Source: JAAXGX01 sp965203565 (GTDB lineage: Bacteria; Acidobacteriota; Vicinamibacteria; Vicinamibacterales; UBA8438). From it: a stretch of DNA of 64,000 nucleotides. The stretch covers positions 3,162,001 through 3,226,000 of the forward strand of contig OZ241896.1 of NCBI GenBank assembly GCA_965203565.1, written 5' to 3'. The notes under the pieces are model-generated. The model worked only from the letters and a program-made list of their open reading frames with translations. It did not search any database and was not told the origin of the DNA. Shown in pieces: positions 38,292-46,164 of the stretch; position 1 is the stretch's first letter; each line of letters begins with the position of its first letter. The translations under genes and the position numbers were made by a program.

Positions 38292-40567
38292 GCCAGCCCC
38301 CTGAACCGCCGGTACCCCCACTCGCCGAGCACCAGCGCGACCAGCAGGAAGAGCAGCGCCGGCATGTCCCACAGGTCCCGCTCCTCGACCACCGTGACGC
38401 CGCCGCCGACGTACTGAACGTCGTCGGCGAGCGCCGCCGCGGCGTCGGCGGTGTAGAACCGGCCGCCGGTCTCGTCGGCGATCCGCCGCAGCAGCGGCGC
38501 CCGCATCGTCGAGTCGTAGAACTCGTCGTCGCTCGGCGCGGCCTCCACGTAGACGACGTCCTCGCCGAGCAGCTCGCCGTCGGTCGACGCCTCGACCCGG
38601 ACCTCGTAGAACCCCTCCCGGCCGGCGGTGAACGTCGTCCGGTACTCGCCGTCCTTCTCCGCCGTCCACTCCATCCGGCGTTCGATCAGCGCGTCGTCCG
38701 GGCCGGTCACGACAGCGGCGACGACGCTGTCGTTCAGCTCCTCGAAGCTCGGGTCGACCACCTCGGCCAGCACGGTGACGGTCTCGCCCGGCTCCACCCG
38801 GTCGCGGGGCAGCTCGGCCACCACCTGGTCCGGCGCGCCGTCGACCACCCAGCGGAGCAGGCGGCGCCAGAACGTCTCGTGCGTCATGTCCTCCACCGGG
38901 ACGTCGGCGTGCATCTGCCACATCCACGAGTCCTGGATCGGCAGGGCCAGCGACTTCCCGGCGCCGTACCGCTGGAACGCCAGGACGACCAGGTCGTGGG
39001 GCGCCGAGCTGAGCAGCACCGTGGCGCCCGGTTTCGCTTCGGCGATCGGGTTGACCACCGTCACCGGCGGCAGCGTGCTCCAGCGCTCGGCCGACGCCTG
39101 CTCGGTGTCGGCGATCTGCGTGGCGGCGTGGCCGGTCCCGGCGCGGGTCGTCTCCACCCGGACCTCGGCGAAGAAGCTCTCCTCGGCGTCGGGCGCCACC
39201 GGGTCCAGCGCCACCGGCAGCACGTCGGCCACCGGCGTTCCCGCGTATCCGCCTTCGGCGAACGAGCGGTGGCTCCCGAGCATCAGCAGGCCGCCGCCGC
39301 GCCGGTTGACGAAGTCGGCGATCATCCGGAGCTGGTCGGGGGTGAAGTAGCTCGCCTCGATGCTGCCGAGGATCAGGCCGCTGTACCGGAACAGGTCGGC
39401 GCGCCGGGTCGGGAAGCCGCCCGGCAGCTCGTCCGGCCCTTCGACGCCGCGGCGGAAGAACTTGTTCTCGGCGGTGCGCTGCAGCAGCGTGACGTGGAGG
39501 TTCTCGTCGTCCTCCACCCCGCGCAGGAGGAACTTGACCTCCCAGCGCGGCTCCCCCTCGAAGTACAGGATCCGCTCGCTCCGGTCCTCGACGACGATCA
39601 GCGCCCGGCGGACGTTGTTCCGGGCGACCATCTCCCCCGGCTGCTGCGCCACGCTGAAGCTGAACAGCCGGGGGCCGGCCTCGGCGGCGGTGAACCGCAT
39701 CGGCGCCGTCAGCGGCTCGCCGTCGGCCGGCAGCTCCACCTCCTGCGTACCGACGATCCGCCCTTCGTCCTCCACCTGCACCGTCACCGTCTCGCCGCGG
39801 TAGCCGCGCTGGGTGATCACGAGCTCGACGACGAGCGACGCCCCCTTCAGCACGCGGCGCGGCGTGTCGACCCGGCCGATCTCGACGTCGCGGTCGAACG
39901 TCTCCCGTCCCAGCCCGACGGTGAAGACCGGGACGCCGGACGCCTGCAGCGGGAGCAGCGACTCGCCGAGGCCGCCCTCCGCGTTGTCCGCGCCGTCGCT
40001 CACCACCACGAGGCCGGAGAGCGGGACGCCGGACAGCTCGTCGTGGGCGCGCTCGAGCGCCTGCCCGATCCCGGTCCGCGTCCCGTCGTACGTCAGCTCG
40101 CCCGGCGCAGCCACCCGGTCGGCGTCCGACGCGAACCGGAAGAACCGGAGGGCGAACCGGTCCGCCAGCGCGGCCCGCAACGCGCTCTCCGGCGCGCCGA
40201 ACGCCTCCTGCACGAACGCGCGCCGCGGCGTCCCGCCGCGGTCGGCGATCTGCATGCTGCGCGAGTCGTCGATCAGGATCCCGAGGAAGTTCTCCTGGGG
40301 CGCCACGGACGAGAGGACCAGGACCGGCCGGAGCAGGCAGAAGGCCAGCGCCGCCAGCGCGGCGATCCGCAGGCCGGCGAGGACGGCGCGGTCCCGCGGC
40401 CGGCTGGTCCCGCGCACCGCGAGATAGGTGTGGAGCGTCAGGCACGCCGCGCCCGCCGCAGCCGCCGCCGCCAGGTACCCGGCCCACGACGCCCGCAGGG
40501 CGAACGCGCCCTGATCGAAGATCAGCGGCCGGTACTTGAACAGGAGTTCGAACAGTGACTCGAACAC
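38288..40567 (-). CDS. VWA/glutamine-amidotransferase-like membrane protein
   Basis: 759 residues. Two N-terminal spans (SWAGYLAAAAAAGAACLTLHTYLAV; LAGLRIAALAALAFCLLRPVLVLSS) lead into a VWA-like domain (NFLGILIDDSRSMQIAD; LSGLVVVSDGADNAEGG). A class I amidotransferase-like domain follows (LILGSIEASYFTPDQLRMIADFVNRRGGGLLMLG) with no catalytic Cys seen, then beta domains and a final span (LWDMPALLFLLVALVLGEWGYRRF). It is the membrane scaffold of the MoxR/BatA operon and lies between the second DUF4159 gene and the caspase-like gene. Confidence 0.85.
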   Translation of the reverse strand: MFESLFELLFKYRPLIFDQGAFALRASWAGYLAAAAAAGAACLTLHTYLAVRGTSRPRDRAVLAGLRIAALAALAFCLLRPVLVLSSVAPQENFLGILIDDSRSMQIADRGGTPRRAFVQEAFGAPESALRAALADRFALRFFRFASDADRVAAPGELTYDGTRTGIGQALERAHDELSGVPLSGLVVVSDGADNAEGGLGESLLPLQASGVPVFTVGLGRETFDRDVEIGRVDTPRRVLKGASLVVELVITQRGYRGETVTVQVEDEGRIVGTQEVELPADGEPLTAPMRFTAAEAGPRLFSFSVAQQPGEMVARNNVRRALIVVEDRSERILYFEGEPRWEVKFLLRGVEDDENLHVTLLQRTAENKFFRRGVEGPDELPGGFPTRRADLFRYSGLILGSIEASYFTPDQLRMIADFVNRRGGGLLMLGSHRSFAEGGYAGTPVADVLPVALDPVAPDAEESFFAEVRVETTRAGTGHAATQIADTEQASAERWSTLPPVTVVNPIAEAKPGATVLLSSAPHDLVVLAFQRYGAGKSLALPIQDSWMWQMHADVPVEDMTHETFWRRLLRWVVDGAPDQVVAELPRDRVEPGETVTVLAEVVDPSFEELNDSVVAAVVTGPDDALIERRMEWTAEKDGEYRTTFTAGREGFYEVRVEASTDGELLGEDVVYVEAAPSDDEFYDSTMRAPLLRRIADETGGRFYTADAAAALADDVQYVGGGVTVVEERDLWDMPALLFLLVALVLGEWGYRRFRGLA

Positions 40568-40595
40568 GATGTTTCCGCCGCCGCGGAGCCGGCCA

Positions 40596-41396
40596 TCAGT
40601 GGCTCATCGCGTAGACGATGAAGTTGATCCCCATCCGGACGGCGAAGCTCGAGTAGCTGAGCGGGTACTCCGGCCGCTCGAACCATTCCCAGGCGTCTCC
40701 GAGGTCGGTGTTCCAGTTGATGATCACCATCAGCCGGCCGTCCTGATCGAAGATGCCGCGGGCGTGCGCCACGTAGCCGTCCCGCTCCCAGGTGCGCCCG
40801 TACCAGTGGTTGCCGATCGCCGGCACCTGCACGATCTCGTCGATCCGGTAGACGGCGTTGAAGATCGGGTGGTCGAGCGGCAACTCCCGGATCCGGTGTC
40901 CCGGCAGCACCCGCCGGATCTCCCGCTCGAAGTTCGCCCACTCCCACGACCCCCAGAAGTCGTCGATCACGAGGAAGCCGCCGGCGAGCAGGTAGTCGCG
41001 CAGCCCCTGCGCTTCGGACGCCGACAGCGCCATGTTCCCCACCTCGAGGGCGTACAGGAACGGGAACCGCCGGATGTCGGGATCGTTCAGGCGCACGGTG
41101 TTCTCGTGCTCGGCCGCGCTGATGTCGATGAAGCTGTTGACCGCCGCCATGAACTGGCGGTCCGCCTTCGGGAAGTCGGTGGCCCAGGCGTTCCACCGCC
41201 AGTTCGACGAGTAGATGCCGCGCGTGAAGTAGAACTCGCGCGGCCCGCCGGGACTCTTGAGCGACGGGCGGCGCCGGTCGAGCAGCTTCCGGAAGTCTTC
41301 GTCCGGCGGCTGCGGCGCGGCGCGCAACCCGCCGAAACCGGCGCCAACCAGCGCCGCAACGAGCAGGGCGATCGGACCGACGCGAGAGGGTTTCAC
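40596..41396 (-). CDS. DUF4159 exported protein (copy 2)
   Basis: 266 residues with GTG start at 41396 and signal GPIALLVAALVGAGFGGL. The DUF4159 domain reads FYFTRGIYSSNWRWNAWATDFPKADRQFMAAV; RRFPFLYALEVGNMALSASEAQGLRDYLLAGGFLVIDDFWG; DHPIFNAVYRID; DGRLMVIINWNTDLGDAWEWF. It is clearly paralogous to 36475-37275 and the same length. It appears to be the first gene of the long minus-strand operon running down to about 28 kb; nothing on that strand is placed to precede it. Confidence 0.85.
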   Translation of the reverse strand: MKPSRVGPIALLVAALVGAGFGGLRAAPQPPDEDFRKLLDRRRPSLKSPGGPREFYFTRGIYSSNWRWNAWATDFPKADRQFMAAVNSFIDISAAEHENTVRLNDPDIRRFPFLYALEVGNMALSASEAQGLRDYLLAGGFLVIDDFWGSWEWANFEREIRRVLPGHRIRELPLDHPIFNAVYRIDEIVQVPAIGNHWYGRTWERDGYVAHARGIFDQDGRLMVIINWNTDLGDAWEWFERPEYPLSYSSFAVRMGINFIVYAMSH

Positions 41397-41472
41397 AAGG
41401 AAACCGCAGCATAGCACATGCCTGTCGGCAGGCGGCCCGTCGGCCTGGCCGGTCTCCGGGTGGGCGGAGGCG

Positions 41473-41557
41473 GAGGACGTCGTCGGTCTACCCGCGCAAG
41501 GGACGGAGCTCCGTCGATAGCCGCGCCGCGGGCAGGGCCCGGACGTGCGGCGCCAGC
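41473..41557. repeat. Left 85-bp direct repeat flanking the defence island
   Basis: Identical to 57324-57408 at 84 of 85 positions (73 bp without a mismatch, then T/C at 41546/57397). Read on the minus strand it encodes the last residues and stop of the DUF4143 ATPase (ALPAARLSTELRPLRG). Here the rest of that gene is absent, so this is a gene-end fragment at the left border of the island. Confidence 0.9.
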
Positions 41558-41787
41558 CCGCTGCCGCGCTGGCGCTGGCGGCCGTCCTGGGACCGGCGCT
41601 GTGGGAAGGCCGCCCTCCCGCCGCGGCCCGCATCCTGCTGCCGATGACGTTCGCCTTCAACGTCGTGCTGCCCCGCCGCGGCCGGTGGCGCTGGCCGGTC
41701 CTCGTCCTGGGCAACCTGACCGCCGCGCACGGCCTGCTGTCGCTGCCCGCCGGCTGGACCGACGGCAGCCTGCCCGTGCGGTGGTAG
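41545..41787 (+). pseudogene. Possible 3' remnant of a membrane protein gene
   Basis: 80 codons from GTG 41545 encode a plausible protein end (ARILLPMTFAFNVVLPRRGRWRWPVLVLGNLTAAHGLLSLP), reminiscent by eye of cell-surface glycopolymer-related membrane proteins. No 5' part exists, since the frame abuts the 85-bp repeat. It may be a gene truncated at the recombination junction. Apart from this and the repeat, I see no gene in 41397-41827. Confidence 0.35.
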
Positions 41788-41814
41788 ACGGGCGGGATCG
41801 CTGGCCAACTGGCG

Positions 41815-41828
41815 TACACTTGACGCGG
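41815..41828 (+). promoter_or_regulatory. Candidate -10 element for a leaderless brxF transcript
   Basis: TACACT at 41815-41820 lies 7 nt before the GTG start at 41828. That would place transcription initiation at or next to the start codon. No Shine-Dalgarno site and no clear -35 box are seen. Confidence 0.3.
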
Positions 41829-42391
41829 TGACGTCGGAATCCTTCGCCGAGCAGGTGCTTGCCGGCGTGCGAAAGGCGGAGACGCTCTACCACCGGCTGG
41901 TGATCGTCGCGTCGGACGGACCCGGGAGAACGCCGGCGCTGCGCGAAGTTGCGGCGCGGACGGGCGCGCGCGTCCTGAATCTCAACCTGGAAATCTCGCG
42001 CCGGATGCTTGACCTCACCGTACGCCGGCGGGCGCTGCAGTTGCCCGGCGTACTGGAGGAGATCGCACGAAACGAAGGTCCGCTCGTGCTGCTCGACCAC
42101 TTCGAGATCCTGTTCGACCCGGCCCTGGAACAGGACCCGCTCCGCTTGCTGCAAGGGGTGTCGCGCGACCGGACGGTGGTCGCCGCTTGGCCGGGAACGA
42201 TGGAAACAGGCTGCCTGAGCTACGCCGCGCCGGATCACCCCGAACACCGGCGTTACCCGAGCGGCGATCTGCCGATCGTCGGCTTGGCCGGCGCCGCCGG
42301 GCGCCCGCACGCTGCGCGGGTCGGGGGGCGTCTCCGCGGCGCCGGGCGCGGCGACGCCGCCCCGGGCCGCGCGCCGCGGGAACGCCGATGA
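41828..42391 (+). CDS. brxF: BREX type 3 BrxF-like P-loop protein
   Basis: 187 residues. The first 150 match by eye the small BrxF protein of BREX-3: VIVASDGPGRTPALREVA in the P-loop position, a Walker B-like GPLVLLDHFEILFDP, and GTMETGCLSYAAPDHPEHRRY near the end of the family domain. The P-loop is degenerate (GPGRT, Arg in place of Lys). The last 35 residues are Gly/Ala/Arg-rich and may be an extension through a frame change. Its stop overlaps the next start in ATGA. It is the first gene of the island operon. Confidence 0.75.
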   Translation: MTSESFAEQVLAGVRKAETLYHRLVIVASDGPGRTPALREVAARTGARVLNLNLEISRRMLDLTVRRRALQLPGVLEEIARNEGPLVLLDHFEILFDPALEQDPLRLLQGVSRDRTVVAAWPGTMETGCLSYAAPDHPEHRRYPSGDLPIVGLAGAAGRPHAARVGGRLRGAGRGDAAPGRAPRERR

Positions 42392-45300
42392 CCTACGGCG
42401 ACCTGATCCGGTTCGATCCGATCGAAACGGTGGTCCAGCTCCGGGACGCCGACGGGGAAGCGGCGGCGCGGCGGCTCGTCGCCACCTACGTCGTGAGCGG
42501 CGCGATGGCCGACAAGCTCGCGTCCGTCCTGATCCCGCAGTTGCAGTTCGACCGGCCGGCGGACAACAAGGGGGTGCTGGTCGTCGGCCACTACGGGACC
42601 GGCAAGTCGCACCTGATGTCGGTCGTCTCGGCCGTCGCCGAGCGGGCGGCGCTCTGCGACGCGGTGACGCATCCGGGGCTGGCGGACGCCGCGCGCCGGA
42701 TCGCCGGGCGGTTCCAGGTGGCGCGGACGGAGCTGGGCGCCACCACGATGGACCTGCGGACGTTCGTCTGCTCGCAGCTCGAGGAGGCGCTGGCCGGCTG
42801 GGGCGTCGACTACCGTTTCCCGGCGCGGGACGCGATCCCGAACCACAAGCAGGCGTTCGAGGAGATGATGGCCGCGTTCCACGCGCGGCATCCCGACCGC
42901 GGCCTGCTGCTGGTGGTCGACGAGCTGCTCGACTACCTCAAGAGCCGCCGGGATCAGGAGCTGGTCCTCGACCTGAATTTCCTGCGCGAGATCGGCGAAG
43001 TCTGCAAGGACCTCCGCTTCCGTTTCGTCGCCGGCGTGCAGGAGGCGATCTTCGACAGCCACCGCTTCGCCCACGTGGCGGACAGCGTGCGGCGGGTGCA
43101 GGACCGCTTCGAGCAGGTCCCGATCGCCCGGACCGACGTCAAGCACGTCGTCGCCGAGCGGCTGCTCCGCAAGACGGCCGGGCAGCAGGCGCAGGTCCGG
43201 GACTACCTCGCGCCCTTCACCCGGTGCTACGGCGGCATGCAGGAACGGCTGGACGAGTTCGTCCGGCTCTTCCCCGTCCACCCCGACTACGTCGACACGT
43301 TCGAGCGCATCGCGGCTGTCGAGAAGCGCGAAGTGCTGAAGACGCTCTCGCGCGCCATGACGCGCCGGCTCGACCGGGAGCTGCCCGCCGACCGCCCCGG
43401 CCTGATCGCGTACGACGACTACTGGGACACGCTGCGCGGGAACCCCTCGGTCCGCGCGGTGCCGGAGGTCCGGGAGGTAATCGACTGCAGCCGGGTGCTG
43501 GAGGCGCGCATCCGGCAGGCGTTCACCCGTCCCGCCTACGAGGAAATGGCCCTCCGGATCGTGCACGGCCTGTCGGTCCACCGTCTGACCCACCACGACG
43601 TGTACGCGCCGCTCGGCGCGACGCCGGAGGAGTTGCGGGACGGCCTCTGCCTCTACCAGCCGGGCGTCGAAGACCTCGGCGGCGACCCGGCCGACGACCT
43701 GCTCTCGCAGGTGGAGACGGTGCTGCGCGAGATCCACCGGACGGTCAACGGCCAGTTCGTCTCCGCCAACCGGGACAACCGCCAGTACTACCTGGACCTG
43801 AAGAAGACGGAAGACTTCGACGCCCTGATCGAACGCCGCGCCGAAACCCTCGACGACGCGGAGCTCGACCGCTGGTACTACGCGGCGCTCCGGCGCGTCC
43901 TGGAGTGCGCCGACGCCACCTACGTCACCGGCTACCGGATCTGGGAGCACGAGCTGGAGTGGCGCGAACGGCGGGCGTCGCGGCTCGGCTATCTCTTCTT
44001 CGGCGCGCCGAACGAACGGTCGACGGCGGCGCCGCCGCGCGACTTCTACCTCTACTTCCTCCAGCCGCACGAGCCGCCCCCCTTCCAGGACGAGAAGAAG
44101 GCGGACGAGGTGTTCTTCCGGCTCGAGGGCCGGGACGACGCGTTCCGGCAGGCGTTGCGGACCTGCGCCGCCGCGCTCGACCTCGCATCGCGTACCTCCG
44201 GCCGTGCGGCAGACGTCTACCGGACCCGGGCGGACGGCGCCCTCCGCGACCTGACCGCGTGGCTTCGAGGGCGCATGGCGACCGCGTTCCGGGTCACCTG
44301 CCAGGGGCGGACGAAATCGCTCGCGGACTGGCTGGACGTCACGCCGGCGGCGGACGACGAGCAGGTCAACGTGCGCGACCTCGTGAACGCGGCGGGCGCG
44401 GCGGCGCTCGCCGCCCACTTCGAAGATCAGGCTCCCGAACATCCGACCTTCCCGGCGTACTGGACGCGGGCCAGCCGGCCGCAGGCCGTCCGGGACGCCC
44501 TCCGCCGGATCGCCGGCCGGTCGAAGACGCGGCAGGGCGCGCAGGTGCTCGCCGCGCTGGGCCTGCTCGACGGCGACCGCCTCGACCCGCGCGGCTCGCC
44601 GTACGCGCGGCGTCTCGTCGAACGGCTGCGCGCGAAAGGCGCCGGGCAGGTGTTGAACCGGGCCGAGTTCGTAAGCGCCGTCCACGACGTCGAGTACCTG
44701 GACCCGGACCGGTCCCGGCTGGAGCCGGAGTGGGGCGTCGTCCTGCTCGCCGCCCTGGTCCACGCGGGGGACGTGGTGCTCGTCCTTCCCGGCCGCCGCT
44801 TCGACGCCACCGGCGTCGCCGACCTCGCCGACGCCCCGCTCGACGACCTCGTGAACCTGAAGCACGTCGAGCGCCCGAAGGAGTGGGACCTGCCGGCCCT
44901 GACGGCGCTGTTCGAGTTGCTGGAACTGGGTCCGGGGCAGGCGCGGCTCGTCGCGCAGGACCGGGACGAACCGGTGCAGGCGCTTCAGGCCGCGGTGACC
45001 GGCCATGCCGCCCGCATCGTCGCCGCGCAGCAGGCGGTCCGGGCGGGTCTCCCTTTCTGGGGCGCGAACCTGCTCGACGACGCGGAGCGCGGCGAGCGGC
45101 ATGCGGCGCTGGCGGCGGCCAAGGAGTTCGTCGAGTCGCTCCAGACGTTCTCGTCGCCCGGCAAGCTGAAGAACTTCCGGTACGGCGCCGACGACGTGGC
45201 GCGCCGGAGGCCGGGACTGGCCGCGCTCCGCGACACGGAGGCGCTCCTCGCCCTGCTGCGGGACCTCGAAGGCGCCGCGTCGTACCTTTCGACGGCGGCC

Positions 45301-46101
45301 GCGGTCCTGCCGGCGGACGACGGCAAGGCCGCCGAGATGCGGCGGGCGCGCGACGGGTTGCGCGCCCGGCTCCGCGACCCCGAACAGCGGACCGCGCCCG
45401 ACTTCCGCCGGCGGGCGCTGCACGAACTGGAGGGCCTGAAGCAGGCATACGTCCGCGCCTACGTCGGCAGCCATGCCCGCGCCCGCCTGGGCGTCGACGC
45501 CGACCGCCGCAAGGCGCGCCTCCTCGCCGACGGACGCTTGAAGGCGCTCGACGCGCTGGCCGCCGTCGACCTGCTGCCGCGCCGCCGCCTGACCGAGCTC
45601 CGCGACCGCCTGACGGCCCTGGCCACCTGCTTCGCGCTGACCAAGGACGAGTTGGCCGCGGCGCCGGAGTGTCCGCACTGCGCCTTTCGTCCCGCCGCAG
45701 AGCCGGTGACCGGCGCGTCCGCCGAGCAGACGCTCATCGCCATCGACGACCGCATCGACGCCCTGCTCGCCGAATGGACCGCCACCCTGCTGGAGAACCT
45801 CGACGCCCCGGCCACCCGCGAGCAGTCGGCGTTGCTTCAGCCGGAGCCGCGGGCCGCCGTGCAGGCGTTCCTCGACGCGCGCACGCTGCCCGACCCGCCC
45901 GGCGACGCCTTCGTCCGCGCCGTCGCCGAGGCGCTCTCCGGCCTCGCCAGGGTGACCGTCACGGCCGAGGACCTCCGCGCCGCGCTCCTCGCCGGAGGCT
46001 CGCCGGCCACGCCGGCGGAGATGAAGCGGCGCTTCGCCGACCATCTCGACGCGCTGGCGCAGGGGCGGGACCCGGAGAAGGTGCGGATCGTGCTGGAGTA
46101 G
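42388..46101 (+). CDS. brxC: BREX BrxC/PglY-type large ATPase (DUF6079-like)
   Basis: 1,237 residues. Walker A GHYGTGKSH lies at about residues 67-75 and Walker B LLLVVDELLDYL near residue 172. A AAA-type arginine-rich segment (SVRRVQDRFEQVPI) and long helical regions follow. A single CxxC pair (CPHC) sits near residue 1,095. The start ATGACCTACGG overlaps the brxF stop. In BREX systems BrxC/PglY is the large ATPase of the complex that senses or acts on phage DNA. Assignment rests on motif layout, size and neighbours. Confidence 0.85.
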   Translation: MTYGDLIRFDPIETVVQLRDADGEAAARRLVATYVVSGAMADKLASVLIPQLQFDRPADNKGVLVVGHYGTGKSHLMSVVSAVAERAALCDAVTHPGLADAARRIAGRFQVARTELGATTMDLRTFVCSQLEEALAGWGVDYRFPARDAIPNHKQAFEEMMAAFHARHPDRGLLLVVDELLDYLKSRRDQELVLDLNFLREIGEVCKDLRFRFVAGVQEAIFDSHRFAHVADSVRRVQDRFEQVPIARTDVKHVVAERLLRKTAGQQAQVRDYLAPFTRCYGGMQERLDEFVRLFPVHPDYVDTFERIAAVEKREVLKTLSRAMTRRLDRELPADRPGLIAYDDYWDTLRGNPSVRAVPEVREVIDCSRVLEARIRQAFTRPAYEEMALRIVHGLSVHRLTHHDVYAPLGATPEELRDGLCLYQPGVEDLGGDPADDLLSQVETVLREIHRTVNGQFVSANRDNRQYYLDLKKTEDFDALIERRAETLDDAELDRWYYAALRRVLECADATYVTGYRIWEHELEWRERRASRLGYLFFGAPNERSTAAPPRDFYLYFLQPHEPPPFQDEKKADEVFFRLEGRDDAFRQALRTCAAALDLASRTSGRAADVYRTRADGALRDLTAWLRGRMATAFRVTCQGRTKSLADWLDVTPAADDEQVNVRDLVNAAGAAALAAHFEDQAPEHPTFPAYWTRASRPQAVRDALRRIAGRSKTRQGAQVLAALGLLDGDRLDPRGSPYARRLVERLRAKGAGQVLNRAEFVSAVHDVEYLDPDRSRLEPEWGVVLLAALVHAGDVVLVLPGRRFDATGVADLADAPLDDLVNLKHVERPKEWDLPALTALFELLELGPGQARLVAQDRDEPVQALQAAVTGHAARIVAAQQAVRAGLPFWGANLLDDAERGERHAALAAAKEFVESLQTFSSPGKLKNFRYGADDVARRRPGLAALRDTEALLALLRDLEGAASYLSTAAAVLPADDGKAAEMRRARDGLRARLRDPEQRTAPDFRRRALHELEGLKQAYVRAYVGSHARARLGVDADRRKARLLADGRLKALDALAAVDLLPRRRLTELRDRLTALATCFALTKDELAAAPECPHCAFRPAAEPVTGASAEQTLIAIDDRIDALLAEWTATLLENLDAPATREQSALLQPEPRAAVQAFLDARTLPDPPGDAFVRAVAEALSGLARVTVTAEDLRAALLAGGSPATPAEMKRRFADHLDALAQGRDPEKVRIVLE

Positions 46102-46164
46102 AATGACTCACAGTTGACCTCCTCCGTGCGCGTCTCGCTTCATGAGATTCAGGGAACGATTGAA

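Noticed and set aside
41488..41808. 106-codon minus-strand frame at the left island border
   Set aside because: Only its last residues are real sequence copied from the DUF4143 gene; the rest is Gln/Arg/Gly-rich noise.
42253..46044. 1,263-codon minus-strand open frame opposite brxC
   Set aside because: Mirror of the brxC coding pattern; the plus-strand frame has Walker motifs and coupled starts.
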